A stretch of DNA of 64,000 nt from assembly GCA_963715025.1 (NCBI GenBank), contig CAVQQQ010000009.1, positions 806,001-870,000 on the forward strand. Direction: 5' to 3'. Within the stretch, counting starts at the first letter, position 1. Each line of letters starts with the position of its first letter. Under the pieces are notes generated by a model. That model searched no databases. It saw only the letters and a program-made list of their open reading frames with translations, and had not been told where the DNA came from. The translations under genes were made by a program, and so were the position numbers. This DNA is from DASSJT01 sp963715025 (lineage in GTDB: Bacteria; Actinomycetota; Actinomycetes; Actinomycetales; Dermatophilaceae). This document shows positions 53,752 through 63,010 of this stretch, piece after piece.

Positions 53752-54570
53752 GCACAAGCGCCGCCCCGACTCCCGGGAAGTAGGTGTGGGAGCCGAGGCG
53801 GCACTCGGAGCATGGCGTGAGGTGGGGTATGCAGGAGCCCGGGCACGCGAGGTCGCTGAAGGTCTCATCGAGGTAGATGACAACCTGAGGAAGGGTGATC
53901 GTGCGGAAGTCGCAGGTTCCGCCACATCTGGCGCCGAACTGGATCATGTCCTGCGCCAGGCCGAACGGCAGGACCGGCCCCTGGCCGCGAAGCCGTCTGG
54001 CAACGCTGGGCAGTCGCCCATCTTGGTGCTCTGGATCACCGTGGAGAGGATCGTCGAGGCGCTGAGGACTGGTGGGTGATGCCGGCAACCAGAACGGCGA
54101 CAACGAAGGAACCAGCCCTCACACCCACGGGAGAGGTGAAACGGAGTAGTGTCCCCTACGCTCCCCAAACGGGGGCCTCCGTCCCCAAGACCTCGGGTCG
54201 GGCGCTGAGGCGTCTGCCCACCGTGTTGCACCGTCTCATGCGCCGGGCGCCACCGCGCGCAGGGGACGCGGTGGCGCCACCCGGGAAAAGTCACGACACG
54301 TGACGTGCACGGCAGTTGCCGCGGCGCGGATCTCGTGCCATCGGTTCGCCCAATCGCTATCGAGGCGTGGCGAGGCGGAGTAGCGTAGGCGGCTTCCCTC
54401 CCCCTGGCAGCACCCGCCCTATCCCTGCGTGGGCGGGCGCTGTCATGCCCGTCTCGGAGACCTCCTTGCCGTCCTGCCACCTGTCGCCGCGGCTCGTCCC
54501 ACGCTTCCGCATGGTCGCCATGAGGGCCATCGTGCAACCTGATGTGGACCAGATGTGGAGCGGAAATGCG

Positions 54571-54616
54571 ACGAACCGCCTCCGATTTGCGTTTCCGCAC
54601 GTCAGAGGCGGTTCGT
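54571..54616 (-). terminator. Terminator hairpin of tRNA-Ser
   Basis: ACGAACCGCCTC and GAGGCGGTTCGT pair over 12 bases around a 22-base loop, a few bases after the 3' end of the tRNA. Confidence 0.7.
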
Positions 54617-54620
54617 TTGG

Positions 54621-54711
54621 CGGAGGCGGAGGGATTTGAACCCTCGATGGAGTATTACCCCCAAACCCGCTTAGCAGGCGGGCGCCATAGACCGGACTAG
54701 GCGACGCCTCC
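54621..54711 (-). tRNA. tRNA-Ser (anticodon GCU)
   Basis: 91 bases with the long variable arm of class II tRNAs. Acceptor stem GGAGGCG/CGCCTCC, anticodon stem-loop CCCGC-CTGCTAA-GCGGG giving GCT, T-loop GGTTCAAATCC, discriminator G. It reads AGC and AGU. Confidence 0.95.
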
Positions 54712-54779
54712 AGAACAGCCCGCACAGGTTATCTGGACAGACCGGCTCGTAGCAAAATGGCTACCGCGTGGGACGCGGG

Positions 54780-57700
54780 TCACTTGCAGATGTCTTGTGC
54801 GGCAGTCCGCGGCTTGAACGTCGCCGTGGCCTTCGGGGCGGCCGGGGCGGTGATCGACGGCTTGGGGAGCGGCTGCGTGCCGAGGCGGTTGGGGACCTCG
54901 ACGACTCTCGACGCACCCGCGCCCAGGTGTACCTCGATGACCGTGCCGAGCACCGGGCTTGCCACCAGCTTTGCGCCGGGGAAGGCCGCCGCAACGGTCT
55001 TGGCCGCCTCGGCCTGCGATGGCCCATAGCGGACCTCCACCCCGTTGACCGAGCCAGTCTTGCCGCTCACCCAGGACTCGATCTTGAAACCCTGCACCTG
55101 CAGCGGATCGGCGCTGGTCCGCGCCAGGCCAGAGACACCCGAGTCGTTGACCAGGCGGAGCCGGATGTCGGCGGGCGAGACGGTGAGGTCGGCGGACGAG
55201 GGTGCCGTCTGGCCAACACCACGCGCGGCAGCGGCCTTGGTGCCGGGCAGCGGCGCGTCGTCGCGGACTGCTGCCCAGAGCTGGTCAGCTGCAGGGGTCC
55301 ACTGCACCCGGTTGGGATTCAACGGGTAGGGCTCCGTGGGAACCGTTACGAACTGGACGTTCTCCAGGCCGACGTTCTTGATGCTCAGCGCCAGGTCCTT
55401 CAGGGCGCCGACGTTCAGCCCGGAGTCGACGGTCATCGCGGAGGTGGCCGTGAGCAGGAACCGGTAGAGCTTGTCGGGCCGCTTGAGCAGCGAGGAGCTT
55501 GTCGCCTCCTGCGCGATGGACGACAGGAAGGCCTGCTGGCGCTTGATCCGGCCCAGGTCCGAACCATCGCCCAGCGATTTGCGAATCCGCACGTACCCGA
55601 GTGCCTGCTTGCCGTCGAGGTGGTTGCGGCCTGCCGCCAGGTCCAGCAGCCCGTCCTTGTCGTGAATGGCGGCAGGGGTGCACACGTCGACGCCGCCCAG
55701 CGCGTCGACCACCTTCTGGAAGCCTCCGAAGTCCACGACGACAAAGTGGTCGACGTTGATGCTGGTGTTGCCCTCGAACGCCCGGATCGCGCAGGCAGGG
55801 CCACCCCGGTTGAAGTTGGCGTTCCACTGGCGGATCGCGCCATCCGCGGTGGTCGAGTTCGGGTCCTTGCAGTCCCGAGGCGCCTGAACCATCGAGTCCC
55901 TTGGGATGGACACGACCGTGACCGACCCGCGATCGGCGGAGAGATGGACCAGCAGGCTGGTGTCTGCGTTGCCGGCGCCAGCGGCGGTCGCCGTGCTGCT
56001 GCCTGTGGGTCCGATGCCCGTCCTGGTGTCCGACCCAAGGACGAGGATGTTCATGGCCGAGTGGGACGCTGCCCCGGCCCCCGACCCCTGGTCGCCGAGT
56101 GCGCCCGAGAGACTGAGCCGGTTGAAGTTCCCGCTGAGTTTCAGGTAGGCAGCGCCGCCGAGCCCCGCGAGAAGCACCAGCACCGTCAGGCCCGCGATGA
56201 CGCCTCGCCGCCTTCCCGGCGCAGACGTTGCGCCGCCATCGCCTCGACCTCCGCCCTGTCGCCGAGACCCGCGGGGCGTCTCTGACGGCGGCTCGTCGTC
56301 GCCGTCTGCGTCCAGGTCCGTCGCGGGGTCCTGGGGTCTGTCGGAATAGGGATATCCCGGGTCGTCGAGCGGGTAGGCATAGGGGTCCGACTCAGCCGGT
56401 GCCAGGGCGGGGGCATAAGCCTCCGTAACGCTCCCCAACTGGTAGTCGGGATAGGGCACCGCATCGTGTGCCCGCGTCTCGGGCGCCAATGCATAGGCCT
56501 CAGAGGCGCTTCCCGACAGGTAGCCCGAGTACGGCACAGCCCCGTGCGCCCGCGTCTCCGGTGCGACGGAGTACGCCTGAGACGAGTCTTCGACCGGGTA
56601 CTCGACGCCGTACTGGGTTTGGTAATCGGTCCGGTTGTCGGTCGGGTAGCCGGTGGCGTCCCGGGAGGCGTAGTCCGTGGAATAGCCCTCGTACGAGCTG
56701 CCCGGCACCTCGTGGGCTCGCGTCTCGGGCGCCAGGTATGCCTCCGCCCCGCTCGCCGGCGCGTAGCCGGGGTATGGCAGCGCTTCGTGGGCTCGCGTCT
56801 CCGGAGCCAGGAAGTACGCCTGAGTGGAGTGCTCGGTCGGGTAGCCAGTCGGGTCCTGAGCGGCGGAGCCATCCGAGTACGGAAGGGGGTTGTCACTCGA
56901 GTACTGCGTGGAGTAATCACCGGAGTACTGGCTCGGGTACTGCGCCGAGGGATCACCGGAGTACTGACTTGGGTGGTCGCTCGAGTACTGACTTGGGTAC
57001 TCGCTCGAGTACTGGCCCGCGTAGTCGCCGGAGTATTGCGTCTGGTGGCCGGACCCAGCCTCCGACTGGTGCGCCGTCGGGTAGTCCGTGGAATAGCCCC
57101 CGTAGGGGGTGGCCGGCACCTCGTGCGCGCGCGTCTCAGGCGCGAGGTACGCCTCTGCGCCGCCTCCAACTTGGTACCCCGGGTAGGGCACCGCGTCGTG
57201 AGCTCGCGTCTCCGGCGCGAGGGGGTAGCCCTGGGCGGACGACTCCCCCGTTGGTGAGGAGGCGCCGGATGTCGGATCGGAAGAGGGGTACGGATAGGGG
57301 GCCGTGGCGTAGTCCGCCGAACCCGCATAGCCCGCCGCAGTCTCCCCGGCATCGGGGTAGCGCTCGCCGGAGTAGCCATCGGTGGAGTGGCCCGGGTCCG
57401 AATAGCCGTCACCGGTCCAACCGCCGCTGGAGTAGGCGCTGGAATCGTCGCTGCCAGGGTAGGTGTCGTTCGAGTACGCGTCCGCCGAGTACGCGCCTCC
57501 CGAGTACGCGCCCGCCGAGTAGGTGCCCGTCGAGTAGTCACCGGCGGAAGACGAACCGCTCGAGTAAGTGCCACCTGCGTACCGAGCGCTCGAGTAGCCG
57601 CTACCGGAGTAGCCAATCTCCTCGGTCGTGCTGGGAGCGGCGTCCCATGCGGACGATACGGGCACGTCATGCGCCCGCGTCTCCGGGGCGAGCGCCCTGT

Positions 57701-58241
57701 AGGCGTCGTAGGAACTCTCGGACGAGTCGTCGGTCGGATAGCCGGAAGGCCGCGCAGTCGGGGCCGACGACCACGGGTCCGTGGACCAGTCCCCCTCGGC
57801 GTGGGAGTCCGCGCCATAAACCCCAGGCGACGACGTGTCAGGCGACGACGTGTCCGTCGACGAGGTGTCCGCTGACGGGGTGCCTGTCGAAGAGGTGCCA
57901 TACGGCTCTCCGGAGCGCAAGCCCAAGTCGTAGCTGCCCCACGAGTCGTAGCTTGGCGGCTGGCGATTGTCGCCGAGCGAGGAGTACGCACCCGACTGGT
58001 CCGGCGCCGAATCCGCGTCACCCGCCGCAGGGCCGTCGTGCCAGTCGGACTGCCCCTCCGGCCCGAGCGCCCGGCGCGAGGACTCGTGCCGGTCTCCCGC
58101 AGCCCGCTGACGCTCGCGGTACTCCGACCACCGAGTCTCCAGGAAATCCGCCGCGGTCAACTCGTGGGCCGGGCGGCCTCGTCGGGGATCGTCGAATGAC
58201 GCGAGTCCCTGGGCCGGGTAGTCCCCACGGGGCAGCGTCAC
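54780..58241 (-). CDS. LytR-CpsA-Psr (LCP) ligase with a giant repetitive N-terminus
   Basis: 1153 residues from GTG 58241 (AAAGGA 8 bases upstream; longer starts lack this). Residues 1-675 are disordered, rich in Ser, Tyr, Gly and Asp, with seven copies of [L/V]APETRAH and tandem Tyr repeats. One membrane helix near 680 ('GVIAGLTVLVLLAGLGGAAY') leads to the LCP domain (about 730-900: 'MNILVLGSDTRTG', 'SIPRDSMV', 'YVRIRKSLGDGSDLGRIKRQ') and a LytR_C domain (about 1055-1140). LCP enzymes attach polyprenyl-linked glycopolymers to peptidoglycan. Catalytic Asp and Arg residues are present. The N-terminal tail is cytoplasmic and far longer than usual (family 350-550 in total). Confidence 0.87.
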   Translation of the reverse strand: MTLPRGDYPAQGLASFDDPRRGRPAHELTAADFLETRWSEYRERQRAAGDRHESSRRALGPEGQSDWHDGPAAGDADSAPDQSGAYSSLGDNRQPPSYDSWGSYDLGLRSGEPYGTSSTGTPSADTSSTDTSSPDTSSPGVYGADSHAEGDWSTDPWSSAPTARPSGYPTDDSSESSYDAYRALAPETRAHDVPVSSAWDAAPSTTEEIGYSGSGYSSARYAGGTYSSGSSSAGDYSTGTYSAGAYSGGAYSADAYSNDTYPGSDDSSAYSSGGWTGDGYSDPGHSTDGYSGERYPDAGETAAGYAGSADYATAPYPYPSSDPTSGASSPTGESSAQGYPLAPETRAHDAVPYPGYQVGGGAEAYLAPETRAHEVPATPYGGYSTDYPTAHQSEAGSGHQTQYSGDYAGQYSSEYPSQYSSDHPSQYSGDPSAQYPSQYSGDYSTQYSSDNPLPYSDGSAAQDPTGYPTEHSTQAYFLAPETRAHEALPYPGYAPASGAEAYLAPETRAHEVPGSSYEGYSTDYASRDATGYPTDNRTDYQTQYGVEYPVEDSSQAYSVAPETRAHGAVPYSGYLSGSASEAYALAPETRAHDAVPYPDYQLGSVTEAYAPALAPAESDPYAYPLDDPGYPYSDRPQDPATDLDADGDDEPPSETPRGSRRQGGGRGDGGATSAPGRRRGVIAGLTVLVLLAGLGGAAYLKLSGNFNRLSLSGALGDQGSGAGAASHSAMNILVLGSDTRTGIGPTGSSTATAAGAGNADTSLLVHLSADRGSVTVVSIPRDSMVQAPRDCKDPNSTTADGAIRQWNANFNRGGPACAIRAFEGNTSINVDHFVVVDFGGFQKVVDALGGVDVCTPAAIHDKDGLLDLAAGRNHLDGKQALGYVRIRKSLGDGSDLGRIKRQQAFLSSIAQEATSSSLLKRPDKLYRFLLTATSAMTVDSGLNVGALKDLALSIKNVGLENVQFVTVPTEPYPLNPNRVQWTPAADQLWAAVRDDAPLPGTKAAAARGVGQTAPSSADLTVSPADIRLRLVNDSGVSGLARTSADPLQVQGFKIESWVSGKTGSVNGVEVRYGPSQAEAAKTVAAAFPGAKLVASPVLGTVIEVHLGAGASRVVEVPNRLGTQPLPKPSITAPAAPKATATFKPRTAAQDICK
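56466..57690 (-). repeat. Coding repeats: seven APETRAH units and Tyr-rich tandem arrays
   Basis: Inside the LCP gene. APETRAH codons occur near 57680, 57210, 57135, 56800, 56720, 56560 and 56480, usually followed by VPYPGY or similar. Between them lie a 15-base-period array (about 57460-57560, AYSxx units) and a period of about 24 bases (about 56885-57045, QYSSxxPS units). DNA copies are degenerate, so selection acts on protein, not on identical DNA. Confidence 0.8.
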
Positions 58242-58504
58242 AACGGAGGTCCTTTCGGTGGCGATCGGCATCAAGAGCCAGTTCGTGAGGCCCAATGGCG
58301 CACGAGTTTAACCCCCAAACGGGGCCAAACGGATATCACACGTGTTAACTCTCCGGTGGTATGCCGGTCAGTCGGCGAGTCGCCCACTGCGCCTTCGCGA
58401 TTCGCCAGCTCACCGGCATACCCGCGATCCATCTGAGCTTCGCCGACAGCTTCGCTGACTGCGCCGCCAGCGGCCGCGGACTCAACGCCTGATTGGATGA
58501 GGTC

Positions 58505-60388
58505 ATGAGAAGCAAGGGGGTCGTGATCGCGGCCGTGGCCGTGCTCGTGCTCGGACTTGCCGGCGCCGGGCTGTGGTGGTGGCGCCAGCAGCAGGAGGCG
58601 GAACGAGACCGGGCGGCCGAGGCCGCCTTTTCCGCGCTGGCGACCGCCTGGGCCGGCAAGGACCTCTCCAAGGCGCCGCTCACGGACCCCTCCGCAGCCA
58701 CCGCGTTCCGCACCGCGATCGCAGGCATGGGCACGAGCACCGCAACCGTGCACGTGCGGGACGTCCGGCGCAGTGGCGACACTGCGACGGCCAAGCTCGT
58801 GGCCCGCTGGCAGGTCGGGGAGGGCGTGACCTGGACGTACACGCTCCCGGTGCGCGAGACCACGACCCGGCAAGATGTCTGGAAGGTCAACACGCCGTCC
58901 AACGGCTCGTTCGCTCATCCGAAGCTCAAGGCGGGCGACACCATGGCGGCGAAGCACACGTTCGCGACCCGCGCCGACCTCCTCGATCGCAGTGGGCAGC
59001 CGCTCATGCCGCTGGGCACCGTCTATCCGGTCCAGCTCGACCCGGGACGCGCCACCGAGGACACCGCCCGCAAGCTCGAGCAGCTGGTTGACGAGCCTGC
59101 GGGCAGCCTGGTCAAGAAGCTCGCCGACGCCAAGAAGGCCAAATCGCTTGGGCCCATCCCCGTCATCACCTACCGCGAATCCGATTTCCTCCAGCGCCAG
59201 GTCGCCCTCGACGCCCTCAAGGGCGTCATCTATCCCAAACGCGAGCAGCCGCTGGGGCGAACCCGTGCGTTCGGGCAGCCCCTGCTCGGCTCGTTCGGTC
59301 CGGTGACCGCCGAGGTGGTCAAGTCCAGCAAGGGCCGGTATGCCGCGGGCGACTACGCCGGGCTGAGCGGGCTCCAGGGCCAGTACGACGAGCAGCTTGC
59401 TGGCACGCCGGGTGTGAGTGTCACGAGCAGCACCGGTGCGACGCTGTTCGAGCAGCAGCCAGGCAAAGGCTCGGACGTGAAGACCACGTTGGACCCGGAC
59501 GTGCAGGAGGCCGCGGAGAAGGCGCTCGAGGGGACGGGCGCCGTGCCCTCGGCAATCGTCGCTGTCGACGTGCCCTCAGGAGACATCGTGGCGTCTGCGA
59601 ACAGCCCGGCCTCGGGGTTCAACCGCTCGCTGACCGGCAAGTACCCGCCAGGCTCGACGTTCAAGGTCGCGACGACCTACGCCTACCTCACCCATGGTGT
59701 GACGACGCCCTCGGCCCGGGTGACCTGCCCCAAGACGTTCACCGTCGACGGCATGGTTGTGAAGAACTTCGAGGGCGAGACCCTGGGAGCGCCGACGTTC
59801 GCCATGGACTTCGCCCACTCGTGCAACACCGCGTTCGTGCAGCTCGCGGCAAAGCTGGGCGACCAGGACCTGACCGACGCCGCCAAGGCTCTGGGCGTCG
59901 GCGCCGGCTGGGAGAAGTCGATCGGCGTCGCGGATGTGTTCGGGGGCAGCATCCCGGCCAACACCGGTGCCACCGACAAGGCTGCGGCGGCGATCGGCCA
60001 GGGCCGCGACGAGGTCTCGCCCGCCTCCATGGCAGTCATGGCGGCCTCGGTGGCTCGCGGCAGCTACGTGCCGCCTGCCCTGGTGGTGGACGACCAGGCG
60101 AGTCGCGACCCGCAGGCGCTCGACGACCGGGCGATCGGGCAACTGCGCGACCTCATGGGCCTGGTCGTGACCGACGGGACAGCGACCGTGCTGCGCAACG
60201 TGCCAGGGGGACCGGTGCACGGCAAGACGGGCACCGCCGAGCACGGCAGCGCGAACCCCCCGCAGACCCATGCCTGGTTCGTCGGATACGAGGGCAGCCT
60301 GGCGTTCGCGGTGCTGGTGGAGGAGGGGCGCAGCGGTGGCAGCGTGGCGGCACCCATCGCAAAGGCCTTCCTCCAGAACCTCAACTGA
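58505..60388 (+). CDS. Class B penicillin-binding protein (transpeptidase with NTF2-like domain)
   Basis: 627 residues. N-terminal membrane anchor ('GVVIAAVAVLVLGLAGAGLW'), an NTF2-like domain about 35-150 as in MecA-type PBPs, a dimerisation region, and a transpeptidase domain from about 320 with SxxK 'PGSTFKVATT', SxN 'AHSCNTAF' and KTG 'VHGKTGTAEHG'. It cross-links peptidoglycan. ATG at 58505 follows GAGG. The LCP gene is divergent across a 263-base region, a likely shared envelope locus. Confidence 0.92.
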   Translation: MRSKGVVIAAVAVLVLGLAGAGLWWWRQQQEAERDRAAEAAFSALATAWAGKDLSKAPLTDPSAATAFRTAIAGMGTSTATVHVRDVRRSGDTATAKLVARWQVGEGVTWTYTLPVRETTTRQDVWKVNTPSNGSFAHPKLKAGDTMAAKHTFATRADLLDRSGQPLMPLGTVYPVQLDPGRATEDTARKLEQLVDEPAGSLVKKLADAKKAKSLGPIPVITYRESDFLQRQVALDALKGVIYPKREQPLGRTRAFGQPLLGSFGPVTAEVVKSSKGRYAAGDYAGLSGLQGQYDEQLAGTPGVSVTSSTGATLFEQQPGKGSDVKTTLDPDVQEAAEKALEGTGAVPSAIVAVDVPSGDIVASANSPASGFNRSLTGKYPPGSTFKVATTYAYLTHGVTTPSARVTCPKTFTVDGMVVKNFEGETLGAPTFAMDFAHSCNTAFVQLAAKLGDQDLTDAAKALGVGAGWEKSIGVADVFGGSIPANTGATDKAAAAIGQGRDEVSPASMAVMAASVARGSYVPPALVVDDQASRDPQALDDRAIGQLRDLMGLVVTDGTATVLRNVPGGPVHGKTGTAEHGSANPPQTHAWFVGYEGSLAFAVLVEEGRSGGSVAAPIAKAFLQNLN

Positions 60389-60421
60389 CCCGCGCGCCGC
60401 TACGGCCGAAGGCGGCGCGGG
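60389..60421. terminator. GC-rich hairpin after the transpeptidase gene
   Basis: CCCGCGCGCCGC and GCGGCGCGGG pair with a small bulge right after the stop. 60422-60621 beyond it shows no gene. Confidence 0.55.
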
Positions 60422-60621
60422 CAGGCCGGCGCCACGCCACCAAGGTGTCCTGTTACGGGCTGCCGAAGGTTCAGCACGCCGGCCAAGGGCCGACCCCACC
60501 TGGCTTGGCTCACGATTGAGGTGTCGGAGCGGTCGCATCGCGTTGACCTGCGGTGGATGCGGCCGGTTGCGGGATCCAGGCTGGGGTGCGGCGCCGCAAT
60601 GAAAAGGGTGCGTCGAAGATG

Positions 60622-61321
60622 TCAGGCTGCCGAGTTCGCCGCAGTTCGGGAGATCGGCTTGATGTGGGCGAAGGCGCTGCGGGCGTTCCAGGTGGGGAAG
60701 GCTCGTACGAGCCACGAGGGACCGTGGAGTTGGATGCGGCGGTCGCGGGTGGCTTCGGCCCAGGGGAGCTGGCCGGCGTGCCATTTGACGAAGGCCTCGG
60801 CTTCCGCCGTGATGTAGAGGTCCTCGTCGAGGCCGGGGTACTTCTTGCAGATCTCGGTGTCTCCGTGCTCGATCAGCAGCCAGTACCGCTCGGGGCGCTG
60901 GCGGCCGGTGAAGTCGAAGCGGATGACGACGCGGCGATCCGGGAGCCGGTCTCGGCGGAGCATGTTGCACATCGACCACAGCGCCACAAAGGGATCGAGG
61001 TGCTCGGGGGCGATCTCGAGCCAGGCGGCACCCCACTCGCCGAGCGACACGCAGACCTTGAAGAGGTCGTGACCCGCGGGCGTGAGCTCGTAGTGGCACC
61101 CGCGCCCGTCGGGCTTGGGTGCCGACTCGACGATGCCGAGCCGTTCGAGCTGCTTGAGCCGCTGCGAGAGCAGGGTGCGGGAGAGCCCAGGCGCGCCCTC
61201 CAGGATCTCACTGAAACTTCCGCAGCCCAGCCACAGGTTGCGGATGATCAGCTGGCGTCCAGCGCTCGGCGAAGATCTCGGCGCCACGGGCGATGGGGCA
61301 GTACTGGCCGTAGGTCCGCAC
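60622..61321 (-). CDS. HxlR-family regulator with C-terminal SCP2-like domain, frameshifted
   Basis: About 232 residues once mended. It begins 'VRTYGQYCPIARGAEIFAER' (HxlR opening with Cys), then after an extra base near 61247 'LIIRNLWLGCGSFSEILEGA' and 'LSRTLLSQRLKQLERLGIVE', the winged helix. The C-terminal half ('FDFTGRQRPERYWLLIEHGD') resembles SCP2-type ligand domains fused to HxlR in actinobacteria. Start GTG at 61321. Divergent from the flavin oxidoreductase, with a dyad between them. Confidence 0.8.
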
Positions 61322-61352
61322 GACGCCAGTGTCGCGCAGCCTGCCTTCGGCT

Positions 61353-61377
61353 GTGAAGTCCAGATTCTTGACTTCAC
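61353..61377. promoter_or_regulatory. HxlR-type operator, GTGAAGTC-N9-GACTTCAC
   Basis: A perfect 8-base dyad in the divergent region between the HxlR gene and the oxidoreductase. HxlR dimers bind such sites, so it probably controls both genes. Confidence 0.65.
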
Positions 61378-61475
61378 GGCCGCGGTCCACGGTGGTGCGA
61401 TCGGGCTGTCGAGGAGCACCGATGACGACACCGACCACCGAGCGTGTCGGCCATCTGAGCGAGGAGGTAACCGCC

Positions 61476-62880
61476 ATGGAGCATCGACGGATTCCGGGGC
61501 CAGCTGATCACCGCTGACCACGCCGACTACGACACCGCCCGAGCCGTGTGGAACGGCGCCGTCGACCGGCGCCCCCGGCTGATCGCCCGATGCAGCGGGA
61601 CCGCCGACGTGGCCGCGGCCGTGCGCTTCGCCCGCGACCACGACCTGGAGATCGCCGTACGGGGCGGGGGCCACAACGTGGCCGGCACCGCGGTGTGCGA
61701 CGACGGGATCGTCATCGATCTCTCGGCGATGCGCGCCGTGTGGGTCGACCCCGCCGGCCGCACGGCCCGGGTGCAGGGTGGCGCGCTGTGGGGCGACGTC
61801 GACCACGAGACGCAGGCCCACGGTCTGGCCACCACCGGCGGCATCGTGGGCCACACCGGCGTCGCCGGGCTCACCCTCGGCGGTGGCATCGGCTTCCTCA
61901 TGCGCAAACACGGGCTCACCGTCGACAATCTGCTGGCCGCCGAGGTGGTCACCGCCGAGGGCAGCATCGTCCGGGCGTCCGCCGACGAACACCCCGATCT
62001 GTTCTGGGCGCTGCGAGGCGGCGGCGGCAACTTCGGCGTCGTCACCACGTTCCAGTTCGCTCTGCACCCCGTCGGCCCGACCGTGATGGCCGGACCCGTC
62101 TTCTGGGCGGCCGACGACACCATCGACGTGCTGCGCTTCTACCGGGACTTCGCCGCCGAAGCGCCCGACGAGCTCGGCACCGTCGTCAGGCTCGGCACCG
62201 TCCCCCCACTGCCGGACATCCCCGAGGACCTGCACTGGCGACCGGCCATCGCCGTGGCCTGCTGCTACGCCGGCACCGTCGAAGACGGCGAGCGGGCGGT
62301 GCGGGCCCTCCGCCGGTTCGGGACGCCGCTCGTGGACCTGCTCTCACCCACGCCCTACGCCGCCTTCCAGGGCGGCATCGACGACACCGTCCTCCACGGG
62401 TGGCACTACTACTGGAAGTCCACCAACCTCGCCGGCCTCTCCGACGACGCCATCGCCGTCATCGCCGATCACGCCTACAATGCCAACTCGCCCCGGTCGT
62501 ACGCGGCGATGTTCCACATGGGTGGCGCCGTCGCCCGAGTCCCCCACGACGCCACCGCCTACGCCGGTCGCGACGTGGCCCACAACATCATCATCGACGC
62601 CGTGTGGCTCCCTGACGAGTCCGGCGAGCACGCCGCGGCCGAGACCGCTTGGGCGCGGGGGTTCCTCGACGCCCTCCAACCGCACCGCGCCGGCGGCGTC
62701 TACGTCAACTTCCTGGATTCCGACGACGACACCAGCCGCGTTCGAGAGGCCTACGGCGATCACATCTACCGGCGACTCGCCGAGGTCAAGGCCAAGTACG
62801 ACCCCGACAACGCCTTCCACCACAACAAGAACATCCGCCCCGAGTTGAGCGGGGCTGGCGACGATCGACGCGGAGGATGA
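61476..62880 (+). CDS. FAD-binding oxidoreductase (BBE/GlcD-like), one frameshift
   Basis: About 468 residues once mended. The ATG at 61476 follows GAGGAGG; an extra base near 61488 breaks the frame, after which it reads 'FRGQLITADHADYDTARAVW', the family start. FAD-binding PP-loop segments: 'IAVRGGGHNVAGTAVCDDGI' (His for covalent FAD), 'TGGIVGHTGVAGLTLGGGIG' and 'LFWALRGGGGNFGVVTTFQF'; the BBE end is 'VYVNFLDSDDDTSRVREAYG'. Substrate unknown; likely induced through the adjacent HxlR protein. Confidence 0.86.
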
Positions 62881-63010
62881 CCCAGGCGACGCGCTCACGC
62901 CAATGAACTGACCGGCCGGTGCGCACTCACTCGAAAATGGGGGGTGAGTGGTGGGCAGGCGACAGCGTCCGGCGGGCGCAGCGGAGCCGGACGATCGACC
63001 AGGCCCAGGG

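Larger units (their letters stand above)
53488..54620. other. Long gene-poor region next to tRNA-Ser
   Basis: About 1.1 kb without a credible gene. It holds a hairpin at 53609-53631 (GCAGCGGAT/ATCCGCTGC), a 20-base perfect palindrome at 53732-53751, a short direct repeat GATGTGGA near 54541-54560, and the tRNA-Ser terminator hairpin. Open frames on both strands have no family sequence or ribosome site. The pattern suits an old integration site beside a tRNA, but no integrase remains. Confidence 0.45.

Noticed and set aside
53732..54079. 115-residue plus-strand frame in the gene-poor region
   Set aside because: No family sequence, starts inside the palindrome, no ribosome site.
56466..57690. 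CRISPR-like regular repeats
   Set aside because: Units are degenerate, in frame and translated; there are no unique spacers of even length.
56186..58021. Minus-strand Arg/Thr-rich frame of 611 residues
   Set aside because: Alternative frame of the repetitive LCP region; no domain or ribosome site.
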